From NCBI GenBank assembly GCA_009774215.1, contig VSNH01000046.1, positions 1 to 22,064 on the forward strand: 22,064 bases of DNA, in the 5' to 3' direction. Positions 13,988-22,064 of the stretch are shown one piece after another. The stretch comes from Lachnospiraceae bacterium (GTDB lineage: Bacteria; Bacillota; Clostridia; Lachnospirales; Lachnospiraceae). The first letter of the stretch is position 1. Each line of letters starts with the position of its first letter. Position numbers and translations under genes: made by a program. Below the pieces are notes generated by a model that made no database searches, was not told the origin of the DNA, and saw only the letters and a list, made by a program, of their open reading frames with translations.

Positions 13988-15958
13988 TCATCTTACCATA
14001 TCCGTATAAAGCATTGCAACCTTCTCCGCAATCAGAATCCCGTCCATCGCCGCCGAGGTGATGCCGCCCGCGTAGCCCGCACCTTCGCCGCAGGGGAAAA
14101 GGCCTCGGAACGCAGACTGTCCTGTCTCATCCCGCAGAATCCGTACCGGGGAGGAGGTCCTGCTCTCCACGCCGGAGAGGTACGCGTCCCCGTCGGCAAA
14201 GCCGGGCATTTTCTGACCAATTAGGTCAATCCCTTCTGTCAGCGCCTGATTCAAGAACTCCGGCAGAATTTCGTGAACCGGGGCAAAATTCCATTTGCCT
14301 TTAATGGCAGGCAAGAACCCGGGATACCGCCGGCATAGCATACCACCCCCGCCAGCCGCTTGCACTTCCCGTGAAATGCCGTCCCGCTGCGCCGGCATCC
14401 GCCCGGAATCCTTTCCAGGCGCGTAGGGCAATTCGCGGCCCATCTGTTCCGGCATATGTGAAATGCCATTTTCTCGCACACGTTGCTTGGCATTTTCATC
14501 TCGTTGCGCCTGAAACAGCTTGTCCCCGTTTTGCCTGCCGCAAACTGCCTCGTAAAAATCCCCATACCGCTCCACAGGCACCGCGCCCCTGCCAATCTCA
14601 TAAGCCCTCTCTTCCAGATGCCGCTGGAACGCGATGCCCGCAAGGGATCCCGTCCCGCCGTATGGCTCATAATCTGCGGGCGACACTGTGACAATCATGG
14701 CGCTGTTGCTGTTGGCGCCGTCCCGCCCGCTGTAGCTCATGCCGTTTACCGCCGTTCTTCCCGGCTCCGAGGACGCATTGACCACATAGCCGCCGGGGCA
14801 CATGCAGAAAGAATATACGCCCCTGCCCGCCGCTGTCTTCGCCGTCACTTTATAGGCCGCTGCAGGCAGAGTAAGCTTCGTCTCCCCATACTGCAATCTG
14901 TCAATCATTTCTCTCGGATGCTCCATACGAAGCCCCACCGCAAAGGACTTTGCCTCCATGGGCACCTGCAGTTCGTGAAGCATCTGAAAGGTGTCCCGCG
15001 CGCTGTGGCCGATGGCGAGAACGATCGCGCCGCTTCTTATCTCTTCCCCGTTTACAGCCACGCCCGCTACCCGGCGATCCTGCATGGAAGCTCCCGCTGT
15101 CCGCCTATCTTCCGTAAGAAGCCCTGTCACCTGCGAATCAAACCGAACCTCGCCTCCCCATTCTATGATCTGTCTGCGCAGGTTTTCTACAACCTGTATC
15201 AAAATATCCGTGCCGATATGGGGCCTAGCCTCATACAAAATCTCCTTCGGTGCGCCGGCTTCCACAAAAATGCGTAAAACCTCCCGCATACGCCCCTTCG
15301 GATCTTTGACCGTAGTAGTCAGTTTCCCGTCGGAAAATGTGCCTGCACCGCCTTCTCCAAACTGCACGTTGGAAACGGGATCTAATTCCCCTTCCCGCCA
15401 AAATCGCTCCACATCTTCCCGGCGCTTATGTACTTCTCTGCCCCGTTCCAGCAGCAGCGGACGAAAGCCCGCCTTCGCAAGCATATACCCGCAGAACAGT
15501 CCCGCAGGACCTGCTCCGACAATCACCGGTCTGTCACCGGGCGCTGATTTTCGCATGGGTAGTTCTCCGAAAGCCGCCTTTTCGCCCGTCTGTCCATCGG
15601 CATCAACCGCCTTTTCAAACGCCGACTCTCGGCACAGCTCCTCTTTTGCCGCCCGTCCCGCGTCCGAACCCGGCTGCTTCGGCGCCGGAAACCGATACGG
15701 ATTCTCCTCTACAAGCTGTATATGCCCGTTCTTTCCCCGAAGCTTCCAAAAGACAGCCTGCTCGTCAGCAGCCTTCACATCCACCGTATAAACCCGGCAG
15801 ATATCCGGCTTTTTTCTGGCGTCTATCGATCTTTTTACGATGGAGAGAGACTGTATGGCGGAAGGCTCTGTCTGCAGCAGCTTTGCCGCCTTTTTGAGAA
15901 GCGCCGCCTGCTCATCCTTACAGTCAGCCGCCAGTTTGATCTGTTGTATCCGAATCAT
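13988..15958 (-). CDS. FAD-dependent protein, COG2509-type, with two insertions
   Basis: An uncharacterised FAD-dependent dehydrogenase-like protein. It has an N-terminal domain (about 1-95), then the FAD Rossmann motif VIVGAGPAGLFCG (about 145-157) and LLERG; the family motifs NVQFGEGGAGTFSDGKLTT and GHSARDTF follow. The end carries GVESRTSSPVRI and GLFPCGEGAGYAGGITSAAMDG, the second FAD contact. At 656 aa it is longer than the usual 530-560. The extra length lies in a polar linker (about 96-141) and a Gln/Arg/Gly-rich stretch (about 475-540) just before GFLPAIKGKWNFAPV. The start at 15958 has AGGAG 9 nt upstream; a GTG at 16000 lacks one. The substrate is unknown. It follows another FAD protein by 134 nt; the two are different families. 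Confidence 0.85.
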   Translation of the reverse strand: MIRIQQIKLAADCKDEQAALLKKAAKLLQTEPSAIQSLSIVKRSIDARKKPDICRVYTVDVKAADEQAVFWKLRGKNGHIQLVEENPYRFPAPKQPGSDAGRAAKEELCRESAFEKAVDADGQTGEKAAFGELPMRKSAPGDRPVIVGAGPAGLFCGYMLAKAGFRPLLLERGREVHKRREDVERFWREGELDPVSNVQFGEGGAGTFSDGKLTTTVKDPKGRMREVLRIFVEAGAPKEILYEARPHIGTDILIQVVENLRRQIIEWGGEVRFDSQVTGLLTEDRRTAGASMQDRRVAGVAVNGEEIRSGAIVLAIGHSARDTFQMLHELQVPMEAKSFAVGLRMEHPREMIDRLQYGETKLTLPAAAYKVTAKTAAGRGVYSFCMCPGGYVVNASSEPGRTAVNGMSYSGRDGANSNSAMIVTVSPADYEPYGGTGSLAGIAFQRHLEERAYEIGRGAVPVERYGDFYEAVCGRQNGDKLFQAQRDENAKQRVRENGISHMPEQMGRELPYAPGKDSGRMPAQRDGISREVQAAGGGGMLCRRYPGFLPAIKGKWNFAPVHEILPEFLNQALTEGIDLIGQKMPGFADGDAYLSGVESRTSSPVRILRDETGQSAFRGLFPCGEGAGYAGGITSAAMDGILIAEKVAMLYTDMVR

Positions 15959-16092
15959 AGCTCTATGCTCCTGTTTGAAATCCGTTTTTTTCCGCCACAC
16001 GTTTTATTCGTGTCCGGATTATTTTCCACCTCTTTGCATATTGCATTTTATCCATACTAACCCCATTATCATCCGTCTCATTTGTGAATCCT

Positions 16093-17337
16093 TTACATGC
16101 CATCCAATGTCGCCTCGCGGGCCGCCGCCCTGCCGGCGACCATCCCGCTGCTCCACGCCCACTGTAAGTTATAACCGCCGCAAAGTCCGTCAATATCCAG
16201 AATTTCTCCCGCAAAATAGAGTCCCGGCCGCCTTTTCGACATCATATTTTCCGTGATTTCCGTGCAATCCACGCCCCCCGCGCACACCTGCGCCCTGTCA
16301 AAACCGTTTGTCCCCGTAACCGCTGTCTCCAGACCGAGATACAGCTCCTGCAGACGTTTCATAGCCTCCGCCGGAACATCCTGCGCCCGCTGCGTCTCCC
16401 GAATACCCGCGAGTTTCAGCAAAAGTTGGTTGATTTTTTTGTTGACTATTCCGGTCAGAAACACGTCCATCTCATCCGCGCCGTGTGCCGAAAGCCTTTC
16501 CCGAAAAAATGAGCCGCAGGAAGCCACGTCATAATCAGGAAGAAAGGACACCCGCACTGTGACGCTTTTTTTCTCAAGCAGCGCATAGCCTGCAGTCCGG
16601 CAGAGCTGAAAGGCCGGTATGCCCGACAGCCCGTAATCCGTAAGCTGCAGTTCACCCCGCTCCACGCCGACGTCCTTTCCCTCTATTTGCAGGACAAGCG
16701 ACGCGTCACAGCGCACGCCCGCCACCTGTTTATAAAAGGATTCCCTGCAGACAAGCGCGGCGAGGGCGGGTACGGGCCTGACAATCCGATGTCCGAACTG
16801 TTCCGCCAGCCGAAAACCGTCCCCATCGGAACCGGTATTCGGCGCGGCCTTTCCGCCGCAGCTAAGAATCACCGAGTCATAACAGCCGGCCTTCCCCTGC
16901 CTGCCGATCAAAAACTGTTTTCTGCTCTTGTCAAAGGTAAGCGTCCTCACAGCTTCCCCCGTATGTACTGCCACCCCGCGCCTTTTGAGCTCATAGCGCA
17001 GAAGATCAAGCACCGTAGAAGCCTGATCGCTGGCCGGGTACAGATAGCCGTCCCGCTCCTTAATCCGCATACCGAGGGACGCAAAAAATTCCTTTGTCCG
17101 CGCCACCCCAAACGCTGAGAGCACGCCGCTGAGCAAAGCCGTCCCGCTTCCGTGATAAAATTCCACACCCATCGCTTCGTTGGAAAAATTGCATCTGCCA
17201 TTTCCCGTGGACAAAATCTTTTTTCCCACTCTGTCATTTTTTTCATAGACCGTGACCGACGCGCCCTCCCCGGCTGCCCATATCGCCGCCATCATACCCG
17301 ACGCGCCCCCGCCTATCACCGCAACCTGCCTCGTCAT
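16093..17337 (-). CDS. HI0933/BaiN-like flavoprotein (NAD(P)/FAD-dependent oxidoreductase)
   Basis: A 414-aa flavoprotein of the HI0933/YhiN/BaiN group. The FAD-binding GGGASG (9-14) is at the N-terminus, followed by GKKILSTGNGRCNFSN, a family hallmark. The middle contains CGGKAAPNTGSDGDGF, and the end has AGGVDCTEI and GLYFAGEILDIDGLCGGYNL, the second FAD-contact region. Some relatives act on bile-acid intermediates (BaiN) and others are annotated as aminoacetone oxidases, but most members are uncharacterised and substrate cannot be read from sequence. The start at 17337 follows AAGGAA. There is a 174-nt upstream gap with a perfect 16-bp palindrome; a promoter there is not obvious. Confidence 0.88.
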   Translation of the reverse strand: MTRQVAVIGGGASGMMAAIWAAGEGASVTVYEKNDRVGKKILSTGNGRCNFSNEAMGVEFYHGSGTALLSGVLSAFGVARTKEFFASLGMRIKERDGYLYPASDQASTVLDLLRYELKRRGVAVHTGEAVRTLTFDKSRKQFLIGRQGKAGCYDSVILSCGGKAAPNTGSDGDGFRLAEQFGHRIVRPVPALAALVCRESFYKQVAGVRCDASLVLQIEGKDVGVERGELQLTDYGLSGIPAFQLCRTAGYALLEKKSVTVRVSFLPDYDVASCGSFFRERLSAHGADEMDVFLTGIVNKKINQLLLKLAGIRETQRAQDVPAEAMKRLQELYLGLETAVTGTNGFDRAQVCAGGVDCTEITENMMSKRRPGLYFAGEILDIDGLCGGYNLQWAWSSGMVAGRAAAREATLDGM

Positions 17338-17370
17338 CGTTCCTTCCTTATCCCTAACTCTTTATTTCCG

Positions 17371-17408
17371 CGAGCAACGAGCCAAGTGATTGCTTGCAAG
17401 CAATTGGC
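17371..17408. repeat. Palindromic intergenic repeat
   Basis: A perfect 16-bp palindrome, ATTGCTTG/CAAGCAAT (17389-17404), is enclosed by GCCA (17381-17384) and TGGC (17405-17408). It is preceded by CGAGCAACGAG, which resembles the arm GAGCAACGCGA seen at the hairpin repeats near 6670 and 7270. It may be another member of that mosaic set, although similarity is short. Confidence 0.4.
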
Positions 17409-17511
17409 GACTGCCCCGAGGATCAAATCTTCAAAAGATGTCTCTACATAGTTTACCTTAACAGAATGTGAATGCCTTGAAAAGTCCGTAACGAGCCCGG
17501 ATTGTTTCCCC

Positions 17512-18252
17512 CTAACTGGAGTACGATTCCAGAAACAGATACAGCTCCTCCTCGCTCGCCACAAACTTCCCCTCCATGATTTCTCTCTGCAGGGAATCGG
17601 GCAGCCGTTCCAGCAAGATATCCGTGTTCATGTAAAGTGTACTTCTGTCCTCCTCGTACACCACAATAAAATGATCCGCCACCATCAGATAAAATCCCTG
17701 CGGCTCTTTCTCTTTATAATATTTACAGACCGCCACCCGGTCTTTGGAAAAGGCAGTCAGCTCGATCGTCTCAAAGCCCTGTTCCAGCTCTGTCAACGGC
17801 GGATTGTCCTCATAGGCGGATAACGCCTCCAAAAGCTCTTCCCTGTTCAGACCGATGTACATAACGGGAATTGTCTCCTCGCTCTCCGTCACCGTCCCCT
17901 TGGACAAGTCCACCAGCTCCAGCAGATACCTCGTGTCCGCCGTCACCACAGGCTCCTGCGCGGCCGCAGCCTCAATGACCTGTTTTTCCTCCGTCTCAAT
18001 AACCTGTTCCGCGGTCACTTTGCCCACCTGCACTCCTTCCGAGGGCGCGGCATAATCAGCGTCCGCCACACCCGAAGACTGCGATACCAACGGCCGGAAA
18101 TGATCCGCCTCCTCCGTGCCGGACTGCGCAATTCCATGACTGTAACGGTGCGGATAAAAAAACTCCTCCGCCTTCAACGCGCCCCAGCCGCCAAGCCCCA
18201 GCATGACAGCGGACATTACCATAAAAAGACTGATACGTTTTACAAGCTTCAT
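17512..18252 (-). CDS. Membrane-anchored protein with BofC-C-terminal-like domain
   Basis: A 246-aa protein with one N-terminal membrane segment (about 8-28, possibly an uncleaved signal), a variable, Ala/Glu/Val-rich spacer (about 45-105), and a C-terminal domain (about 125-246) ending FVASEEELYLFLESYSS. The strand-rich middle (GFYLMVADHFIVVYEEDRSTLYMNTDILLERLP) resembles the BofC C-terminal domain found in many Lachnospiraceae proteins. In Bacillus, BofC works in the sporulation checkpoint acting on SpoIVB; whether this protein does so is unknown. The match is from pattern memory and is moderate. The start at 18252 has GAGG about 11 nt upstream, which is long. It lies 72 nt after the SpoVB-like gene. 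Confidence 0.6.
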   Translation of the reverse strand: MKLVKRISLFMVMSAVMLGLGGWGALKAEEFFYPHRYSHGIAQSGTEEADHFRPLVSQSSGVADADYAAPSEGVQVGKVTAEQVIETEEKQVIEAAAAQEPVVTADTRYLLELVDLSKGTVTESEETIPVMYIGLNREELLEALSAYEDNPPLTELEQGFETIELTAFSKDRVAVCKYYKEKEPQGFYLMVADHFIVVYEEDRSTLYMNTDILLERLPDSLQREIMEGKFVASEEELYLFLESYSS

Positions 18253-18324
18253 TCCGTTTTAAACCTCTCTTGTCGGATTCCCTGTAATCAGTATCAGCCA
18301 ATTCCATTATTTTATACAACGATC

Positions 18325-19971
18325 TCACAAAATGCCTGTCATTCTGCCAAGCATAATAAACAGGAAGCCGAGCGGCATCTCCTGAAGCTCCGCCTCCCCG
18401 ATCACCCGCATGAGCATGAGGGCAAGGATATGGAAAAACAGTCCCACCGCCAGCGACACGATAATACAAAGCGGCGCCCCAGCAACGCCTGAAAGCAGCA
18501 TGTTCAGCAGATACACCAACAGCCCTGAGACCGCGGCGGCAGCAAGTGGAAACAGAATGCCCGCGAACCAGTCCGGCCTGTATTTTACGCGCTTGTTAAG
18601 AAATACAAATGCCAGAACCATATAGATGCCAAAGAACAAAATCAAGGCGCAAAGCAGTCCGTCCACCCCCATATGCAGGCGCTGTGTCATAAAATAGGCG
18701 GCAGCCAGATGCACTGCGAAAGAGGCGGCAGCCGCAACAAACATTTCACGAACCATCCGCATTTTATATAAAATCTGCCCGAACAGAAAGCTGAAGGTAA
18801 ATAAAACAACCAGAACCGCGCCTTTTTGAAGCCATCCCGCCAATACCGCCGACTGCGCTGTCGTTCTCCCGTAACAGCAGACGGCAAGCGGCTTTCCCAG
18901 AACAGCCGCATACACCGCTGCCGGAAAAGATACCATGGACGCGTCCCGCACCGCTCTGCCCATCCGCTCCCGCATACTGCGGTATTCCTCCCGCTCATAA
19001 GCATTGGCGATTTTTCCGGTCAGGCCGTGTACAGACAGACATGAAATCGCCGCGCATATGCCCAGAAGCGGCGCAAATTTACCATAATAGCTGCCCCACT
19101 GAGCCGTCCGCACGCTGCCCTGCTCCGTCACGTTCATACAATAATTAAAACAGCGCTGATCTACCATCATAAACAAATTGGAGAGAAAGGCCGCCGCAGC
19201 CGCCGGCGCCATATTGATGACAAGCATCCGCTGAATCTCGAAACGAGTCTCAGCCCGTCTGCTGTTGTCCTGTCCCAGCCGCCCTTTAAACGCCCCCGCA
19301 TAAATCACATAGACAAGGAGCAGATGCAGCAGGGCGATCACCTGTGAGGCAAAGACCCCAAGCATTGCACCCAGCGCCCCGTATGCATAGCTGTGGGCCT
19401 CCACCTGATAAAGCGCCGCCACCTTCTGCCCGTAACCGTAAAAAGCCCGGCCGCCGAGAATCGCCCCGACAAGCATAGCGGCCTTTTCGATATATTGGGA
19501 ATGCGCCGTGAGCACCCCCATGCCGTAACCGTTAAAGTATCCTCTGAAAATACCGACCAGCGCCGCAAAAAAAACAGAGGGCGCCGCCGCCATCACCGCC
19601 ATACGGGCAAGGCGCTCCAAAACAATAACCTCCGCAATCCAAGAGGAAAACAGCAGCAGAAATAATGCCATCACCGTACCGAGAAAAAGATTCATGACAA
19701 AGGCAGTGCGAAATGCCTTGTCCGCATTCCGATACCGCTCCCTCTTCACCCGATAGCGGATGATGCCCGCCACAGCATTTGACATGCCATAAGTGGTGAC
19801 CATCGTAGTCAATATAAACAACTCAAAAGCCGGGGCAAAGAGTCCCACCCCCTCATCTCCTATGAACCTTGAAAGGGGGATCCGCAGGAAGAGAAGAAGC
19901 ATATAAGAGATAATCCCCGCCGAGAGAATAATCCTGTTTTTTAAATTTTTCGCCATCCACTGTATATTCAT
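18325..19971 (-). CDS. SpoVB-like polysaccharide/lipid flippase (MOP superfamily)
   Basis: A 548-aa integral membrane protein with about 14 hydrophobic segments from residue 13 to the end. The N-terminus (LRIPLSRFIGDEGVGLFAPA) and the FRGYFNGYGMGVLTAHSQYIEK segment are typical of the SpoVB/MurJ-like branch of MOP exporters. These move lipid-linked sugars across the membrane; in Bacillus, SpoVB is needed for spore cortex. Here the substrate could be a peptidoglycan or exopolysaccharide precursor. The start at 19971 has GAGG 6 nt upstream, and the gene begins 15 nt after the ybeY stop, so they are co-transcribed. In Bacillus the gene after ybeY is dgkA, so this order differs. Confidence 0.82.
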   Translation of the reverse strand: MNIQWMAKNLKNRIILSAGIISYMLLLFLRIPLSRFIGDEGVGLFAPAFELFILTTMVTTYGMSNAVAGIIRYRVKRERYRNADKAFRTAFVMNLFLGTVMALFLLLFSSWIAEVIVLERLARMAVMAAAPSVFFAALVGIFRGYFNGYGMGVLTAHSQYIEKAAMLVGAILGGRAFYGYGQKVAALYQVEAHSYAYGALGAMLGVFASQVIALLHLLLVYVIYAGAFKGRLGQDNSRRAETRFEIQRMLVINMAPAAAAAFLSNLFMMVDQRCFNYCMNVTEQGSVRTAQWGSYYGKFAPLLGICAAISCLSVHGLTGKIANAYEREEYRSMRERMGRAVRDASMVSFPAAVYAAVLGKPLAVCCYGRTTAQSAVLAGWLQKGAVLVVLFTFSFLFGQILYKMRMVREMFVAAAASFAVHLAAAYFMTQRLHMGVDGLLCALILFFGIYMVLAFVFLNKRVKYRPDWFAGILFPLAAAAVSGLLVYLLNMLLSGVAGAPLCIIVSLAVGLFFHILALMLMRVIGEAELQEMPLGFLFIMLGRMTGIL

Positions 19972-19986
19972 CGTTATCCTCAGTAT

Positions 19987-20487
19987 CTAAAACCTTGTGA
20001 TGGAAAGCGCCTGCAAAACCGCCTCCTGCTTTTTCTCCATCAGCGCGGCCTCCTCCGGCTCCATATGGTCGTAGCCGCACAGATGGTACAGACTGTGCGC
20101 AATCAGAAAGGCATATTCACGAAGCTCACTGTGCCCGTACGCTGCGGCCTGTTCCTTCACCCGCGTTACATTCAGAATGATATCTCCCAGAACCAGTTCT
20201 CCACTGTCCGGATCAAAGCAATCCGCCACCCGCTCCTCCACACCGGAAAAATCCCCCGGCGTCTCAAACTCCAGATTGGGAAAGGAGAGCACGTCCGTCT
20301 CCGAATCTATGTCCCTGTAATTTTTGTTATACTCCCGAATACCCGCATCATCTGTGATCAGAAGATTTACTGCCGCCTCGTAGGGACAGTTTTCGATGTC
20401 CAAAACAGCCTCCGCAACGCGGTCGAGCAGCGATTTTTCATCAAAAGAGAAAGCCTGTCCGGTCTCATTTTCAACGTAAGAAGTCAT
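19987..20487 (-). CDS. ybeY: Endoribonuclease YbeY
   Basis: A zinc-dependent RNase needed for 16S rRNA 3'-end maturation and ribosome quality control. The three zinc ligands are His131, His135 and His141 in HSLYHLCGYDH, the H-x3-H-x5-H motif; the usual Gly after the first His is Ser here. Other family features are SETDVLSFP (62-70) and LVLGDIILN (98-106). Length of 166 aa is normal. The start at 20487 has AAGGAG about 10 nt upstream, inside the preceding gene, which it overlaps by 17 nt. The phoH - PgpH-like - ybeY order is conserved across Firmicutes and supports the call. Confidence 0.94.
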   Translation of the reverse strand: MTSYVENETGQAFSFDEKSLLDRVAEAVLDIENCPYEAAVNLLITDDAGIREYNKNYRDIDSETDVLSFPNLEFETPGDFSGVEERVADCFDPDSGELVLGDIILNVTRVKEQAAAYGHSELREYAFLIAHSLYHLCGYDHMEPEEAALMEKKQEAVLQALSITRF

Positions 20488-21685
20488 AGTAAAGCTTCTC
20501 CTTGATAAATATTTTTTTCATCTCACAGATCTGCCCCAAGGAAATCTCATTCCCCCAGAGCTCGTCCGTCTCAAATTTTTTCTTAAACACGGTTTCTATC
20601 AACTGCTCATAATCCAACTCTGCCTTTGGATCCTTCGCAAACAGATACAGGATGGATGACACGATACAATCCGCAAGCAGAACCACCAGCGTCTCCTTGG
20701 AGACAATCTTTGCATCCGGATCCACATACTCCTTTAAAATCTGTTTTGCCTTCGGCGGGAAATGGTACTTGTCACAGATAACGGACACATTTTCCCATGT
20801 ATTTTCCCCGGTCAGCTTTCCGATTCTGTGATAATATCCGCAAGCCTTCACAGCCGCGTCGTCGATGCCGAGGCTTCTGGCCACCTTATCCCCCAGATAA
20901 GCCGTGTGAATCGCGTGATAATACTCTTCCTTGGAAAGCTCTTTTAACTGCACAAGCAGGGGACACTCCGGGTCATTGATTTCCATATACCTGTCCCGAT
21001 ACCTGTGGATAATCATGGAACTTACCATCTTTAGACTGACTAAAAGCAGGATGCAGCAGACCATCAGATTGATGCCCGGTATCATAAACTGGGCGATGGA
21101 AAGCCGCTCCTTAGCGAAGAGAATCACGTTGGCTGTCAGGCAAAGCGCCAGAACCAGCAGGGAAATCAGCATCGGAATCCCCACCCGGAACTCCTCGTCC
21201 AATGTGGCAAATACTAATATTCCGGCCATACCGCTGATAAAATAGAGCCAGAAAATCGCATAATCACAGCCTGCAAAATTCACGGAGAGAAGCAGACAAA
21301 GGCTCCCCGCCACAAGTCCCGTCATGCCGTTCGAAAATACGCTTAGAAGTACGAAAACCACAAGATATGGCCAGCCCGTCACCGGCAAAAACGGCAGGAG
21401 CACCGCCGCCGTCAGACTTACCAGATAGGTAAGGGCAAATCTCCCGTATCGTCCCTCATTGCGATATACAAAAAAACCGCTTAACTCACCCATAACATAG
21501 GAAAAAATCGTGATTCCCGTCCCGGTCAGAACCATAACAATGTTCCGTATCATCATATCCGTCTGGTTATGGTAAAATGTGCTGCCCAGCCACACAATAA
21601 CGCCTGACAGCGCAAACATAAACATAAATATTACAATTCTTTTAATGATAGTGCTGTTTTTCTGAAGATTGCTGTTATTTTCCAC
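20471..21685 (-). CDS. PgpH/YqfF-like membrane protein with a degenerate HD domain
   Basis: This occupies the slot of the c-di-AMP phosphodiesterase PgpH (YqfF) between phoH and ybeY. The 404-aa product has about 7-8 membrane segments (15-225) and then a cytosolic helical domain. Canonical PgpH is about 700 aa with a large N-terminal extracellular region, missing here. In the HD region, His260 and His286 remain, but the hallmark HDIGK is HRIGK (Arg287 in place of the metal-binding Asp). The later His ligand and the HH pair are also gone (ILKEYV), while an Asp in LLADC (339) is kept. Phosphodiesterase activity is therefore unlikely. The start is GTG at 21685 with AGGAA 8 nt upstream, overlapping phoH by 11 nt. 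Family assignment rests on synteny plus the residual HD pattern. Confidence 0.72.
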   Translation of the reverse strand: MENNSNLQKNSTIIKRIVIFMFMFALSGVIVWLGSTFYHNQTDMMIRNIVMVLTGTGITIFSYVMGELSGFFVYRNEGRYGRFALTYLVSLTAAVLLPFLPVTGWPYLVVFVLLSVFSNGMTGLVAGSLCLLLSVNFAGCDYAIFWLYFISGMAGILVFATLDEEFRVGIPMLISLLVLALCLTANVILFAKERLSIAQFMIPGINLMVCCILLLVSLKMVSSMIIHRYRDRYMEINDPECPLLVQLKELSKEEYYHAIHTAYLGDKVARSLGIDDAAVKACGYYHRIGKLTGENTWENVSVICDKYHFPPKAKQILKEYVDPDAKIVSKETLVVLLADCIVSSILYLFAKDPKAELDYEQLIETVFKKKFETDELWGNEISLGQICEMKKIFIKEKLYYDFLR

Positions 21686-22064
21686 GCCTGTAATTCCTGT
21701 TCCCTGTTTTTTGTTCGCTGCGCCTTTTCTCTTTTGCTTCGTAATCGTCGTAGGCCTTCACGATTCTCTGCACCAGAGGATGTCTGACCACATCTTTGCT
21801 GCTCAAATTGCAGAAAGAAATATCCTCTATTTTCGAGAGCACCCTCACCGCCACGTCAAGTCCGGATTTCATGTCCGGCGCCAGATCCTTCTGTGAGGCA
21901 TCCCCGGTGACCACCACCTTGGAGCCGAAGCCGATTCTCGTCAGAAACATTTTCATCTGCGCCGGTGTGGTATTCTGCGCCTCATCCAGAATGATATAGG
22001 CGGTATCCAGCGGCCGCCCCCGCATATAAGCTAACGGCGCCACCTCGATCAACCCCTTCTCCAC
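21675..22064 (-). CDS. phoH: PhoH-family ATPase, C-terminal part (runs off the window)
   Basis: The last 129 residues of a PhoH/YbeZ-type P-loop ATPase. The Walker B strand AYIILDEAQNTT is present, followed by the family segment MKMFLTRIGFGSKVVVTGD and the end of the ATPase core (DVVRHPLVQRIVKAYD). The Walker A part lies beyond the right edge; the codon at 22064 is not the true start. The C-terminal tail is very basic (KEKRRSEQKTGNRNYRRGK). PhoH proteins are thought to act in RNA metabolism with YbeY, encoded two genes downstream. The stop overlaps the next gene by 11 nt. Confidence 0.93.
   Translation of the reverse strand: MEKGLIEVAPLAYMRGRPLDTAYIILDEAQNTTPAQMKMFLTRIGFGSKVVVTGDASQKDLAPDMKSGLDVAVRVLSKIEDISFCNLSSKDVVRHPLVQRIVKAYDDYEAKEKRRSEQKTGNRNYRRGK

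Noticed and set aside
15963..16055. 30-codon frame (begins MDKMQYAKRWKI) between the two flavoprotein genes, ending at the ribosome site of the second
   Set aside because: It could be a coupled leader peptide, but the Shine-Dalgarno is weak and nothing else supports it.
1..22064. CRISPR arrays, tRNA or rRNA genes, insertion sequences, prophage
   Set aside because: No regularly spaced direct repeats, no tRNA-like cloverleaf sequence and no transposase, integrase or phage protein were recognised.

Overview
This window looks like a chromosomal stretch from a low-to-mid GC, Gram-positive, anaerobic Clostridia, most likely of the Lachnospiraceae type. The support is gene content and order (phoH / PgpH-like / ybeY, SpoVB- and BofC-like genes, a MetH without its reactivation domain, HI0933/BaiN-type flavoproteins, DUF896), strong GGAGG ribosome binding sites and TTGACA/TATAAT promoters. 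This is inference from families, not a database match. Every convincing gene lies on the minus strand, so transcription runs from high to low coordinates.

Right to left. (1) 22064-17512: end of phoH, a degenerate PgpH-like membrane protein, ybeY, a SpoVB-like flippase and a BofC-C-terminal-like anchored protein, tightly packed or overlapping. (2) 17337-13988: two unrelated FAD proteins, followed by a broken small gene (13898-13620) carrying two compensating frameshifts. (3) 13591-9449: a proline operon, proB and proA, separated by a DUF7916-like TIM-barrel gene, a DUF896 gene and 5-formyl-THF cyclo-ligase. (4) 9119-7404: a lone chemoreceptor with a 10-base G tract in its leader, flanked by inverted copies of a small repeat. 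(5) 7200-6415: an ArsR/SmtB repressor with a textbook promoter/operator and a Zn-type alpha-5 site, then a small HMA metal-binding protein, with no efflux ATPase. (6) 6200-587: an acidic lipoprotein, metH, ilvB and ilvN, ended by an intrinsic terminator. (7) 586-1: apparently decayed coding sequence, then a strong promoter firing leftward out of the window through a structured repeat.

The most unusual content is between the genes. A palindromic element (GGAGAATGCC hairpin plus a nested GCGTGA...TCACGC stem) occurs at 59-155 and 5483-5595, with a shortened form at 1105-1156; its stems differ between copies by paired, compensating changes. A second set shares the 9-mer GATGAGCAA at four intergenic sites between 5465 and 9205. 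One structured insert between arsR and the HMA gene is bordered by 14-bp direct repeats that contain the ribosome binding site. No phage, transposase, CRISPR array, tRNA or rRNA was seen.
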